Source: Dehalococcoidia bacterium
Lineage (GTDB): Bacteria; Chloroflexota; Dehalococcoidia; UBA2979
Assembly (NCBI GenBank): GCA_009692685.1
Contig: SHYS01000002.1
Coordinates: forward strand, 62,001 to 126,000
Length of the DNA: 64,000 nucleotides
Direction: 5' to 3'
Shown here: piece by piece, positions 1-7,884 of the stretch
How the letters are laid out: the number at the start of each line of letters is the position of its first letter
Position numbering within the stretch: the first letter of the stretch is position 1
Notes under the pieces: generated by a model
What the model was told of the DNA's origin: nothing
What the model saw: only the letters and a program-made list of their open reading frames with translations
Database searches by the model: none
Position numbers and translations under genes: made by a program

Positions 1-270
1 TGAGACTGGCTTGTTCTGCCAGTACGACTTTCCCCAGTCGCCCGTGACGATCCCGCCGATCCAGCGTACGTACTGGACTGGCGCCGGCACGTCGAGGCCG
101 AGTTCCTTGCGAAGCTTCGCCATTAAGGCCGGGTCAGACCCGCGCGACTCTGCCATCTGAGCGACGATGACGTCTCCCGGCATGATTCGCAGCAGGCCGA
201 ACGTGAACATCGTGGTCACGATGATCGTCGGTACCATGAAAATCAAGCGGCGAATTACGTATCGGTGCAC
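1..270 (-). CDS. Oligopeptide/dipeptide-type ABC transporter permease (DppB/OppB family), N-terminal part only
   Basis: The minus strand reads an open frame that runs off the window edge, so only about 90 residues are present. The start region HRYVIRRLIFMVPTIIV is the usual first membrane helix of DppB/OppB permeases. It is followed by the periplasmic stretch with MPGD and by the ELGLDVPAPVQYVRWIGG segment that precedes the family's TM2. I place the start at the GTG at 270 because GGAG lies six bases upstream (complement of 277-280). An in-frame ATG at 306 would add 12 residues. Such permeases form the membrane channel with a DppC partner and import peptides or other small solutes presented by a family-5 binding protein. 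One such binding protein is encoded at 18315-20150, but it is too far away to assign as the partner. The family call is solid; the substrate is unknown. Confidence 0.85.
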   Translation of the reverse strand, partial: MHRYVIRRLIFMVPTIIVTTMFTFGLLRIMPGDVIVAQMAESRGSDPALMAKLRKELGLDVPAPVQYVRWIGGIVTGDWGKSYWQNKPVS

Positions 271-550
271 CCTGATCTCCGTCCCTCTGGCTACCCAGCT
301 GCCCATCGCGTACCGCTGGTCTCGCCTCGATCTGCCGAGGCCTACCAGTTAGTACGTTCAAAAACGCGCCTCCGATGTGTCAGCACGCACCAACCGTCGC
401 CCATGCTCCGGCGGTTCGAACTGTGTAACCGATCCCATGAATTCCTGCAACACGACTGTATGCGTGAGGATTCCGCTGCACCCCTACCACGTGATTGACG
501 CGGGCGATTCACCCGGCGAGAATCGGCGACCATAAGGGGTGACAACGGAT

Positions 551-1231
551 ATGCCTGACTACTACTACTTTGACCTGCATTCGCACTCGACGGACGCCTC
601 AGACGACGCTGGCGGCACCGTTGAGGGGTACCTGAAGTGGATCGTGGCCCGCCGCAAGAAGGGCTACCAGATCAGCGGCATCGTGCTCACCGAGCATCGC
701 CAGTACGACCCCACGGTCGATTATTCCGCGCTGGCTGAGCAATACGGCGTTGTCGTACTCAAGGGTGCCGAGGTGGAGACCGACGTTGGGCATGTGCTCA
801 CGTACGGCATCGACCAGCGCTTCACCTCGCAGTTCGACTTGTCCAACATCGCGTTGCCCTACGCCGACGTGTTCAACGCCGTGTACGACCTCGGCGGATT
901 CGCTGTCGGCGCCCACGCCGGGCGCCCGCGCATTGGCCTCGAGGAGCACGTGCGCGAGCGTGGTGTCTCCGTGCCCCCGGTACGTGCGGTCGAGCAGCTC
1001 AACGGCGGGAGCAACGACGAGGAGAACGGGCGCGCCCTCGTCTTCGCGAAGGCACACGGCCTCGGCCGTGTCGGGGGATCCGATGCCCACTTCGTGAGCG
1101 CCATCGGACGCTGCCTCACCGCCTTCAGGCGCCCGATCAACTCTGTCGAGGACCTGGTTCAGGAACTCAAGAGTGGCGAGTTCTTTCCCGTGACGGTGGA
1201 GCAGACCCTCGCCGGGCACGGCGAAGAGTAA
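551..1231 (+). CDS. PHP-domain metal-dependent phosphoesterase
   Basis: The product (226 residues from ATG 551) opens with FDLHSHSTDASDD, the HxH metal-binding motif of PHP (polymerase and histidinol phosphatase) domains. It continues with VLTEHRQYD, KGAEVET and, near the C-terminus, GGSDAHFVSAIG, giving the His/Asp/Glu ligands of the trinuclear site. The length fits stand-alone PHP phosphoesterases such as nucleotide 3',5'-bisphosphate phosphatase-like proteins. The preferred start is ATG 551: AAGGGGTG ends nine bases before it, whereas the in-frame GTG at 539 lies inside that purine tract. The gene is divergent from the permease and 56 bp upstream of the MaoC-like pair, so it may be co-transcribed with it. 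The exact substrate cannot be read from sequence. Confidence 0.85.
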   Translation: MPDYYYFDLHSHSTDASDDAGGTVEGYLKWIVARRKKGYQISGIVLTEHRQYDPTVDYSALAEQYGVVVLKGAEVETDVGHVLTYGIDQRFTSQFDLSNIALPYADVFNAVYDLGGFAVGAHAGRPRIGLEEHVRERGVSVPPVRAVEQLNGGSNDEENGRALVFAKAHGLGRVGGSDAHFVSAIGRCLTAFRRPINSVEDLVQELKSGEFFPVTVEQTLAGHGEE

Positions 1232-1287
1232 CGTCGAGTAGCCAGCGTCCGGCCTCGACGGTACGGACGACGAGAACCGGAGGACGC

Positions 1288-1746
1288 ATGACGAGTGAAG
1301 CCACGCAGGAAGCACAGTTCGAGTACGACCGCAGCGTCGTGGGTGTGCAAGTTCCCCTCGGTGAGTTCACCATCTCCACAGAGCAGGTGAAGAAGTACTG
1401 CGAGACCATGGGCGAGTCGAACCCGAAGTTCACCGGCGGCGAGATTGCGCCCCCCGGGATGCTGAGCTCGGTCTCCTTCGGTGGCGGCGCCGCCCTCGAC
1501 CCCAAGGTGAAGTTCGGCAACACCACCTTCATGGCCGGAACTCGCATGGAGCTCTCACGCGAGCTGACCGTCGGTAAGCCCATCAAGGCGCAGACCTCCG
1601 TGAAGGAGGTCTACGGCAAGACCGGACGCACCGGCACGATGGTCTTCGTCGTACGGCGTACCGAGTTCCTCGACGCCGCCAGCGGCAACCTGCTGGGGGC
1701 CATGGAGCAGTCCACCGTGCACCGTGAGACGGAGGCGGCCCAATGA
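1288..1746 (+). CDS. MaoC/FAS1-like dehydratase domain protein, first subunit
   Basis: This 152-residue protein has the single-hotdog architecture of MaoC-type N-terminal dehydratase subunits (HadA/ChsH-like): a helix region EQVKKYCETMGESNPKF, then PPGMLSSVSF, then the strands AGTRMELSRELTVGKPI and TGTMVFVVRRTEF. The N-P pair of the family is present (ESNP) but no Asp-x4-His catalytic dyad follows, consistent with a non-catalytic structural subunit. A GGAGG-type site (CCGGAGGACGC) precedes the ATG. Its stop overlaps the start of the next gene by four bases (ATGA), so the two are translationally coupled and probably form a heteromer acting on enoyl-CoA thioesters. Family membership is clear; the substrate is inferred only. 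Confidence 0.8.
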   Translation: MTSEATQEAQFEYDRSVVGVQVPLGEFTISTEQVKKYCETMGESNPKFTGGEIAPPGMLSSVSFGGGAALDPKVKFGNTTFMAGTRMELSRELTVGKPIKAQTSVKEVYGKTGRTGTMVFVVRRTEFLDAASGNLLGAMEQSTVHRETEAAQ

Positions 1747-2186
1747 CCGAGGCGCAGCGCTACTTCGGCGAGGTCGACCTCGGCGACGAGTACATGGAAG
1801 AGATGACTCCCACCCCCGAGTTGGTCAAGGACTTCATGGCCCTGAACCCCGCGCGCGGTGGCCCGACAGATGGCCGCTTCACCAGTGATGAGGGCGCTCG
1901 CAGCATCGGCATGCGTGCCGCGATTGTGCCCGGCGTGATGAGCCTGTCGATCATCAGCCGCCTTGTCGAGGACTGGATGGGCCCGCAGGGCACCCTCCAT
2001 TCCCTCGACGTGTCGTATCGGCGGCCGGTCCTGCAGGGCGACGCGCTCAAGCTGCAGGCGCTGGTCACAGACGCCGACGAGACTCCCGAGGGACCTCGCG
2101 TGAAGCTTGACGTCTACATGGAAAACGCGCGAGGCGAACGCCCGCTGCAGGGCACCGCGGTGGTGGAGCTGCCTCGCAAGAGCTAG
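1743..2186 (+). CDS. MaoC-like hydratase/dehydratase, second subunit
   Basis: The 147-residue product is the partner hotdog protein of the preceding gene. Recognisable parts are TPELVKDFMALNPARGG, then IVPGVMSLSIISRLVEDWMG, which matches the hydratase helix, then LHSLDVSYRRPVLQGDAL and a closing strand TAVVELPR. In catalytic MaoC (R)-hydratases a D-x4-H dyad sits where this protein has LNPARGGPTDGRF; I see Asn-Pro but no His. Either the activity has moved, the pair needs a third subunit, or it is a binding module. The ATGA overlap and pair structure resemble the HadA/HadB and ChsH1/ChsH2 organisation known from actinobacteria. The call to family is firm; enzymatic activity is uncertain. Confidence 0.78.
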   Translation: MTEAQRYFGEVDLGDEYMEEMTPTPELVKDFMALNPARGGPTDGRFTSDEGARSIGMRAAIVPGVMSLSIISRLVEDWMGPQGTLHSLDVSYRRPVLQGDALKLQALVTDADETPEGPRVKLDVYMENARGERPLQGTAVVELPRKS

Positions 2187-2320
2187 TTCGAGCCGTCCCC
2201 TTGGTTCCGTATCGCAGGCGCCGTCCGCAAGGGCGGCGCTCTCGACTACCCTACGAGCTTCGAAGCGGGCTGGCCCGCGCTCGGGATGTCGACGTGCTGT
2301 TGGCTGCAATACTGTGCGTC

Positions 2321-3112
2321 GTGACCGCAGACATGCTCCTGCTCCACAGCCCGCTGGTTTGGCCGACGACCTAGCGTCTCGTGGCCAGCGCGCTTGCTGC
2401 GCGCGGGGTTCAGGTCAAGCTGCCCTCGCTCCTCGGCGTGCAATCAGCTCCGCCTCCGTACTGGCCGGCCGTCGTCGCTACCGTCGTTGATGCCCTGTCG
2501 GCGCCCGACGATCCCGCAGTGGTCATCGCGCACAGCGGTGCGGGACCGCTTGTTTCTGCGATCTCAGGGGGCGTGCCGCGTCGCGCCGCCGCCTACATCT
2601 TCGTTGACGCTGCCATCCCGCCCCTGCCCGGCGCCCCGTTTCAGGACGAGTCGGCTTTCCGCGTGCAGCTCGCCCAACTCGCACGGGAAGGTGTGTTGCC
2701 GCCCTGGTCTCGCTGGTTCGGGGATGGAGTGATGGAACGACTCGTACCGAATGCCGCTCTCCGTCTGGACGTTGAGCGTGAGCTGCCCAGCTTGCCGCTG
2801 TCCTATTTCGACGAACGGCCTCCGGTCCCCCACGGCTGGCCCGACGCGCCGTGCTGGTACCTGCAATTCAGCGGGGCGTATGCCCCGCAGGCGGCAGAAG
2901 CGGGACACCGCGGGTGGCCTGTGCGTCACCTGACGGGCGGGCACCTGCACATGCTCGTGCAGCCTGCGGCCGTGGCCGAATGCTTGATCGAGATGGCCGA
3001 CGAACTCGTACCGACGTCGGAGGCGGGCCCCGATGGCGAATCTGTATCGGTGTGTACCCGGGCCTACTCCCAGGGCCAGCGGTTGTTGCCCTCCAGGAGG
3101 GCGCGGAGGTAG
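2321..3112 (+). pseudogene. Alpha/beta hydrolase interrupted by an in-frame TAG
   Basis: From GTG 2321 (or ATG 2333) the frame reads TADMLLLHSPLVWPTT, then TAG at 2372-2374, then RLVASALAARGVQVKLPSL. This is the normal beginning of a small alpha/beta hydrolase, with a stop where Trp (TGG) is expected. Downstream are the nucleophile elbow AHSGAG, an acidic-loop region and the closing His motif GGHLHML. The last ~30 residues overlap the 3' end of the convergent DinB gene at 3064 and do not look conserved, so the true C-terminus may lie earlier. Without suppression the complete protein cannot be made; an internal start at GTG 2381 would give a product lacking the first strand. The stop lies in CCTAG, one transition from CCTGG. 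It may be a genuine decayed gene or a base-calling error. Confidence 0.7.
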
Positions 3113-3572
3113 TTCACCTCCCCCGCGTGGTACAGGTCGTGCTCGATAATCACGTGCGCGATCTCGCGAATCTCGAGCTCGCCGCGCCACGGCATGAGGT
3201 GTTTGCCCCCACCAGACGCCGGTCCGACAACGTGCCAAGCGAGGTGACGAAGCGGCGCTGACATTCGCGTAGCCACTCGATGAGTGGTCCGCGTCCGAGC
3301 GGCGGCGCCACCGGCGGCTTACCTGCCTCGTAGGTGCCGTCCTCGAAGGCAAAGTTCTCGTACATGTACTTCGCGCCGCCGACGTGGCCGAGGATCGCCC
3401 CGACCGTCCGGCCAGCGCCCTCGGGCACACACGCCCAGTGCTCCTCCGGGAGCGACGCCACGTTCGTTAGCAGCGAGTGCTCCGAGCCCTCGAACGCCTC
3501 ATCGAGCAGCCAGAGCAGCAACTCAACGCCCGTGCGATCCGTGCCGCCCGAGTTTCCCGATGGGGTGGTCAC
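3064..3572 (-). pseudogene. DinB-family (DUF664-like) protein with a single-base frameshift
   Basis: The N-terminal two thirds from GTG 3572 read as a DinB four-helix-bundle protein: ELLLWLLDEAFEGSEHSLL, then EEHWACVPEGAGRTVGAILGHVGGAKYMYEN. The C-terminal third is in a different frame, beginning near GGGKHLMPWRGELEIREIAHV and ending EHDLYHAGEVNYLRALLEG and NNRWPWE, with the metal-site motif HDLYHAGE. The two halves join at the C5 run at 3206-3210; one additional C (G on the coding strand) would restore one continuous frame of about 170 residues. DinB-like proteins are metal-binding and often act as thiol-dependent transferases or damage-inducible proteins of unknown role. The start follows the upstream oxidoreductase stop by four bases, so both belong to one operon. 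A homopolymer error is the simplest explanation. Confidence 0.75.
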
Positions 3573-3576
3573 CTCG

Positions 3577-4230
3577 CTAGCCCTCGCCGCGCCCTGACGT
3601 CTCCTCGCGGAGGCGCTCCATCACCTGCTCGAACGCCGGGTACTCCTGCGCCCCGACGATGGCGTATTTCTCGTTGAAGATGAACGTGGGGATGCCGGTG
3701 ACGCCGACCGCCCTCGACCAGGCGATGCCGGCGTCGACGTCGTCCTTGAAGCGCTCGGTGATGAGTGCGTCGCGGACGTCGTCGGCGGCCATCCCATGCT
3801 GTCCGGCGATGTCCGTCAGCACGTCTGTATTGCTGATGTCGACGTGGTCGTCGAAGTGCGTCTTGAACAGCTGACGGTGTAGCGAGTCGATCGCCGGACC
3901 CTCCAGGCCGTGCGCGTAGGCGTACTCCTGCAGCTGCAACGCCAGATGCGTGTTTGGCGTGAAGCGGCGCCCGCGGCGGAAGAGGATGCCGGACGCCTCA
4001 CCACGCAGCTCGAGGTGTGACTTCGGCGTGTCGGGCGTCGTCGTCGGCTCGCGGTAGCGGCCTTCGGCGGGCATCGTCGGGTCGAGGAAGAACGGCACCC
4101 ACCGAACGTTTACGTCGGGGTGCTCGCGCTGGAGCCGTTCGACCTCCACGAGGCCGACATAACACCATGGTCAGATGAAGTCGGATACTACCAGCAGATT
4201 GATACCAGACGCCGTCTCGGGCTGGACCAT
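3577..4230 (-). CDS. DsbA/FrnE-family thiol oxidoreductase with TGA at the first active-site Cys (candidate selenoprotein)
   Basis: Starting at ATG 4230 (GGGAG six bases upstream) the frame reads MVQPETASGINLLVVSDFI, then TGA at 4173-4171, then PWCYVGLVEVERLQREHP. In this family the motif is CPWCYVG, so TGA replaces exactly the N-terminal catalytic Cys of CxxC (residue 20), giving UPWC if read as selenocysteine. The rest is intact to TAG 3577: thioredoxin strand, helical insertion, and the cis-Pro loop GVTGIP (Pro near residue 181), 217 residues in total, normal for FrnE-like proteins. An 8-bp stem with a GUG loop follows the TGA by 13 bases. Such proteins oxidise, isomerise or reduce disulfides, or act in glutathione-like chemistry. 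No selA/B/C/D genes are in the window. A TGC-to-TGA mutation or sequencing error is the alternative; other genes here carry stops, but not at catalytic Cys codons. Confidence 0.65.
4139..4157 (-). promoter_or_regulatory. SECIS-like stem-loop downstream of the in-frame TGA
   Basis: On the coding (minus) strand the mRNA segment UCGGCCUC-GUG-GAGGUCGA forms eight consecutive pairs (one G-U) closed by a three-base loop beginning with G. Thirteen bases separate the UGA from the stem, and the loop starts 22 bases after the UGA. Bacterial SECIS elements are known to lie inside the reading frame just after UGA, with an apical loop about 16-37 bases away and a G among the first loop bases. The geometry therefore fits. 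The sequence also encodes the conserved YVGLVEVE stretch and carries TCGAGG-like words common in this genome, so a chance hairpin is possible. Confidence 0.5.
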
Positions 4231-4405
4231 GGCACGCTCCCGGTGAAGCCTTTGCATGTGATGAGGCGAGCGCAGTGTAACCCCCCGCGGGGCCCAGTCG
4301 CGCGGGGATCCGAGGGGTTTCGCCGAGCGAGTCCCCCGAATGAGCGCTCTAACCTCGGTGGGTGGGTTCGAGGCGAGCCCGCCACCAGCGGTTTCGAGGT
4401 ACGAC

Positions 4406-4958
4406 ATGAATTCGATCGCACGGCGCGCGCCATGCCGCGCGCGGCCCGGCCAGCCTCAGCGGGGCGGCTCAGGGCTGCTTACCTTCGCGGTGACCGTCGG
4501 TCTCGGCGTGTGGACGGGTGGCCACGGTCGTCGCCCTTACCTCGGTCAGCACGCTGCCTGTGCTCCCAGCGCCTTTCGAAGTGTCGACTCAGGCCGCGCC
4601 TGCCCCGACCGCGTCTGGCATCGAGGATTCCACGGCTTCTCCGATCGCGACCGTGCCAGCGGAGCCACGTCCGGCGATCATCGATCCTCCGGCCGCTGCG
4701 CAGCCGACGCGGCCGATATCGTCGGCGACTCCTCATGCGCCCGCAGCGGATGCGTTCCAGATTTGGAGCCAGAGCGGACTCGTCGCTACCGGCCCTCGTG
4801 GTGGCCCTTTGAACTTAAACGATGCCGACCTGTACGACTGCGTCGATTGCGTCAGCCTCGAGCAGATGCCGGCCGTCTTCATCGCGAGTGTGACCGGTGA
4901 CCCGAACAACCTCGACCCCGGGCACACCGGCGCACCATGCGTCGGCGGCGCGCCGTAG
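4406..4958 (+). pseudogene. Hypothetical exported or membrane-anchored protein, apparently frameshifted
   Basis: I do not recognise the family. From ATG 4406 one frame gives a basic N-terminus followed by the hydrophobic run LLTFAVTVGLGVWT. The frame one base later continues the hydrophobic segment as VATVVALTSVSTLPVLP from 4518 and then runs to TAG 4958. That part has a Pro/Ala-rich linker and a C-terminal domain with NLNDADLYDCVDCVSLEQM and a final GAPCVGG (three Cys). Together they look like one protein with a signal/anchor, a low-complexity linker and a small Cys-containing extracellular domain, broken near 4505-4518. If the frames are truly separate, the second part could begin at GTG 4518. 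It lies just upstream of the RNase D gene in the same direction. Confidence 0.45.
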
Positions 4959-5011
4959 CTCGAGGCCACGTGCCCGCGAGGGCATGGCGCGGAGTCGGCG
5001 CGGGGCGCACC

Positions 5012-6268
5012 ATGTATCCGATGCCAGTTTCGAACCACATGCTAACTCCCCGGCGCTCAACCCAGATGGTGAGCGCCCTCGAGGGTCTGGTAACCACCTC
5101 CGAGGTGGTTGGCGAGATCGCACAGGTGCTGCAGGCCGCGGGCTCGTTTGCTCTTGATCTCGAGTTCATGTCGGAAGAGCGCTACGTCCCCGAGCTGGCG
5201 CTTGTCCAGGTCGCGTGGCAGACAGAGGCGGGACCAGTCGCAGCCGCCATCGATCCTCTCGCCGTCGATATCCGACCGATCGCCGAGCTGGTCGAGGACC
5301 CCTCGATCACCACGATTCTGCACTCGGGTCAGGCGGACCTCTCGCTTCTCGGCGCGCGTTTTGGCGTCGCCGGCAGGTGCATCGTCGATACGCAGGTCGC
5401 TGCTGCCTTCCTCGGCATGGGCGAGCAGGTAGGCTACGCACCGTTCATTCAACGGACGCTGGGTCTGACCGTCGACAAGGGTGGCCAGTTCACCGAGTGG
5501 CTCAGGCGCCCACTTTCGGCGGATCAGCTGCGTTACGCGCTGGACGACGTCCTCCACCTGCTGCCGGCCTGGACCAGCGTTGAGCGTGAGCTGCGCGAGC
5601 GCGGCCGCCTCGACTGGGTCAACGAGGAGTGTGCGCGCTTCGCCGCCGGTTGGTCAGAGCGCATTCCGCCCGAGTTGATGTACCGCCGCGTCAGTGGCTG
5701 GGCCACCCTTCGCCCTCGGCAGCAGGGTGCGCTGCGCAACGTTGCCGCCTGGCGGGAGCGCGAGGCCCTTGCCCTCAACCGGCCGCCCTCGAGGTTTATC
5801 GCCGACCGCACGATGCTCGAACTGGCGCGCCGGCCCCCCCGGTCGGTCGAAGGGTTCAGCGACGTTCGCGGCATGAGCGATGGCGTCGCGCGTCGCTATG
5901 GCTCCGCCATTATCGAGGCGCTTCATGACGGAGAGCAGGATCCGCCACCCACGGAGTTGATGCCGAAGTCGCTGCCGCCCGCCGCTCAGGCCTGGGCCGG
6001 AGTACTTGGTGGGCTGGTGCAGGCGCATTGTCGCGACGCTGATATCGCGGCGCGCTTCGTAGCCTCGCGTTCTGACCTCGAGGCCGTCGCCCTCTGGTGG
6101 TTCGACGGCGATCGTGATGTTGCGCCCGAGGTTCCCCTGCTGCACGGTTGGCGTCGCGAGCTGGCTGGCGAGGTGGTCTTGAGCTGGCTCCGCGGGTCGA
6201 TGGCGCTACTCGCCGATGCCGACTCGCCCTTCGGTTTTCGCCTCGTGGACCTGCCCTCCGAGGGGTAG
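5012..6268 (+). CDS. rnd: Ribonuclease D-like 3'-5' exonuclease with HRDC domain
   Basis: The N-terminal half is a DEDDy exonuclease: Exo I as FALDLEF (D and E ligands), Exo II as LHSGQADLSLL, and Exo III as LRYALDDVLHLLPAW, where Tyr and the following Asp complete the site. A C-terminal helical HRDC-like half (about residues 210-300) follows, with LRPRQQGALRNVAAWRERE and PPSRFIADRTMLELARRPP. RNase D trims 3' ends of tRNA and other stable RNAs using two metal ions. I use ATG 5012; later in-frame ATGs at 5039 and 5066 are also possible because the conserved domain begins after VSALEGLVTT. The protein extends about 100 residues past the HRDC region in a segment I cannot assign. The exonuclease call is secure. 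Confidence 0.88.
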   Translation: MYPMPVSNHMLTPRRSTQMVSALEGLVTTSEVVGEIAQVLQAAGSFALDLEFMSEERYVPELALVQVAWQTEAGPVAAAIDPLAVDIRPIAELVEDPSITTILHSGQADLSLLGARFGVAGRCIVDTQVAAAFLGMGEQVGYAPFIQRTLGLTVDKGGQFTEWLRRPLSADQLRYALDDVLHLLPAWTSVERELRERGRLDWVNEECARFAAGWSERIPPELMYRRVSGWATLRPRQQGALRNVAAWREREALALNRPPSRFIADRTMLELARRPPRSVEGFSDVRGMSDGVARRYGSAIIEALHDGEQDPPPTELMPKSLPPAAQAWAGVLGGLVQAHCRDADIAARFVASRSDLEAVALWWFDGDRDVAPEVPLLHGWRRELAGEVVLSWLRGSMALLADADSPFGFRLVDLPSEG

Positions 6269-6272
6269 TGGT

Positions 6273-6351
6273 GCTCACCCAGGCCTGCACCTCCCCTGCT
6301 CACCTTGAGCATGTCGAAGGGTGAGCAGGGGAGGTGCAGGCCTGGGTGAGC
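6273..6351. terminator. Long inverted repeat (32-nt perfect arms) between convergent genes
   Basis: Arms at 6273-6304 and 6320-6351 are exact reverse complements separated by a 15-base loop. The palindrome sits immediately after the RNase D stop and before the end of the convergent flavin-enzyme operon, so it could end transcription from both sides. There is no T-tract on either strand. The loop region (TTGAGCATGTCGAAGG) resembles half of the dispersed GTTCGCCCTGAGC...TGTCGAAGG repeat described elsewhere in the window. Confidence 0.7.
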
Positions 6352-6396
6352 GGCGGATGCCGGTCTCGTGTCGGGTGCTCATAACGCTCGTGGCTC

Positions 6397-7491
6397 TCAG
6401 ATCACCAGATCGCGCGTCAGGTCTTGGAGGGCGCGCGCGCCACAGAGCGCCATCGCCAGGTCGAGCTCGTCACGCAGCAGCTCGAGCACGTGACGCGCGC
6501 CCGCTTCGCCATCGACGGCGAGACCCCAGAGCAACGGTCGCCCGAGGAGCACGGCGTTCGCGCCGAGGGCGATCGCCTTCACGATGTCGGTCCCGCGCCG
6601 CACGCCGCCATCGACGAGGACAGCGCCGCGGCCGGCCACGCTCGCGACGACCTCAGGCAGCGCATCGATGGCCGCGATCGCGCCGTCGAGCTGACGGCCA
6701 CCGTGGTTGGAGACGATCACGCCTCGCACACCCGCCTCGACCGCGAGCGCCGCGTCATCGCCTCGAAGGACGCCTTTCACCAGCACCGGCAGGCGCGTGA
6801 TCGAGGTCAGCCACGCGAGGTCTGCCCAGGTCAGCGCCGGGTCGATCTGCTCCGCGAAATAGCGGAACAGGCCGGACTCGCCGGGAGCTGCGACCAGTGC
6901 GCGCATCGAGGGGTGTTCGAGGTTGGCGGCCGCCAGCCCGGGCGGCAGCGCGAACTCGTTGCGGCCGTCGCGTTCACGCTGGCCGAGGAGCGGGGCATCG
7001 ACGGTGAGCACGAGCGCCTCGAAGCCTGCCGTCTCTGCGCGTTCCACCAGCGCGCGCGTGAGTTCGCGGCCGCGGTAGGCGTAGAGCTGGAACCACGCCG
7101 GCGTCGAGGTCGCGGTGGCTACCTCCTCGAGCGCCACGGTCGAAAGTGTGCTCAGTGTCATCGTGACGCCAAGGGCGTTCGTCGCCCTGGCGAGGGCGAG
7201 CTCACCCTCGGGATGCGCGAGGCGCTGGAACGCCATCGGTGCGGCGAGTAGCGGCAACTGGTGCGTGCGCCCGAGGATGACAGCGGAGGTGTCACGTTCC
7301 GACACGTCGCGCAGCATTCGAGGGCGCAGGCGCAGGCGTTCGAACGCCCCGCGGTTGGCGCGCAGCGTCAGCTCGTCGTTGGCGCCGCTCGCGAAGTAGT
7401 CGTACGCCATCGCGGGCAGGCGCTCGGCCGCGATCCGCTCGTACTCGAAGAGGTTGAGCGGTCTCGAGGCAGGCGTGCCAGCGCTCGTCAC
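6397..7491 (-). CDS. FMN-dependent alpha-hydroxyacid oxidase/dehydrogenase (glycolate oxidase/lactate oxidase family)
   Basis: This 364-residue TIM-barrel flavoprotein shows the whole family pattern: LNLFEYERIAAERLPAMAYDYFASGANDE at the start, LLAAPMAFQRLAHPEGE, the FMN strand LSTLSTVALEEVA, WFQLYAY, then LPVLVKGVLRGDDA (FMN-contacting Lys), the catalytic His/Arg motif VSNHGGRQLDG, and the phosphate loop LVDGGVRRGTDIVKAIALGA. It oxidises an L-2-hydroxy acid to the 2-oxo acid, passing electrons to oxygen or a carrier. The GTG start at 7491 overlaps the upstream SnoaL gene's stop by four bases (GTGA), so the two are coupled. The operon also includes a flavin reductase. The exact substrate is open. 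Confidence 0.9.
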   Translation of the reverse strand: MTSAGTPASRPLNLFEYERIAAERLPAMAYDYFASGANDELTLRANRGAFERLRLRPRMLRDVSERDTSAVILGRTHQLPLLAAPMAFQRLAHPEGELALARATNALGVTMTLSTLSTVALEEVATATSTPAWFQLYAYRGRELTRALVERAETAGFEALVLTVDAPLLGQRERDGRNEFALPPGLAAANLEHPSMRALVAAPGESGLFRYFAEQIDPALTWADLAWLTSITRLPVLVKGVLRGDDAALAVEAGVRGVIVSNHGGRQLDGAIAAIDALPEVVASVAGRGAVLVDGGVRRGTDIVKAIALGANAVLLGRPLLWGLAVDGEAGARHVLELLRDELDLAMALCGARALQDLTRDLVI

Positions 7492-7874
7492 TGGAGGTCC
7501 TCCGCGAGGAAGGCCACGGCGCTCGAGTGGTGCTGCACGATCCGCCACTCGCCCGCCTCGAGGACGAACACGTTCGTTGCCACCAGCGGGGAGCCCGAGA
7601 CCAGCTCGCGGCATACCACCCATGCTACGTCGGCACCGACGTGCGCCTCGGCGGCCCCCACCAAGATTCGAGGCTGCTCCGGGTTCTCGATGATGGCGCG
7701 CCAGGTGGCCATCACCTGCTCGCGTCCGTGCACCGCGGCCCACCCCGGGTGCACGCAGGCAACCGGCGTCTCGCGTGCCCACAGTCGTTCCATCGCGGTC
7801 AGGTCGCGGGCGTTGAACGCGGTGTACAGCGTCTCGTTGGCGGCCAGCACGCGTCCTTCCTCGAATGTGGTCAT
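7488..7874 (-). CDS. SnoaL-like / nuclear-transport-factor-2 fold protein
   Basis: The 128-residue product has the cone-shaped NTF2/SnoaL pattern: an N-terminal helix (ANETLYTAFNARDLTAMERLWA), the motif VACVHPGWAAVHGREQVMATWRAII, and a beta-sheet ending with NVFVLEAGEWRIVQHHSSAVA. This subgroup (SnoaL_3-like, with VHPGW and HHSS) is a stand-alone domain of unknown catalytic role, sometimes a small-molecule binding or isomerase-like protein. It is the middle gene of a three-gene minus-strand operon: 10 bp after the flavin reductase and overlapping the hydroxyacid oxidase by four bases. The start is ATG 7874. I cannot name a substrate. Confidence 0.8.
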   Translation of the reverse strand: MTTFEEGRVLAANETLYTAFNARDLTAMERLWARETPVACVHPGWAAVHGREQVMATWRAIIENPEQPRILVGAAEAHVGADVAWVVCRELVSGSPLVATNVFVLEAGEWRIVQHHSSAVAFLAEDLQ

Positions 7875-7884
7875 CCGCTGGCCG

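Noticed and set aside
599..1315. A 238-codon minus-strand open frame opposite the PHP gene
   Set aside because: Shadow frame of a conserved PHP protein; no ribosome site, no motif.
4340..4900. A single continuous protein in one frame of 186 codons
   Set aside because: After residue ~55 this frame turns into Arg/Ser-rich shadow text, while the frame from 4518 carries the continuing hydrophobic and Cys-containing sequence.
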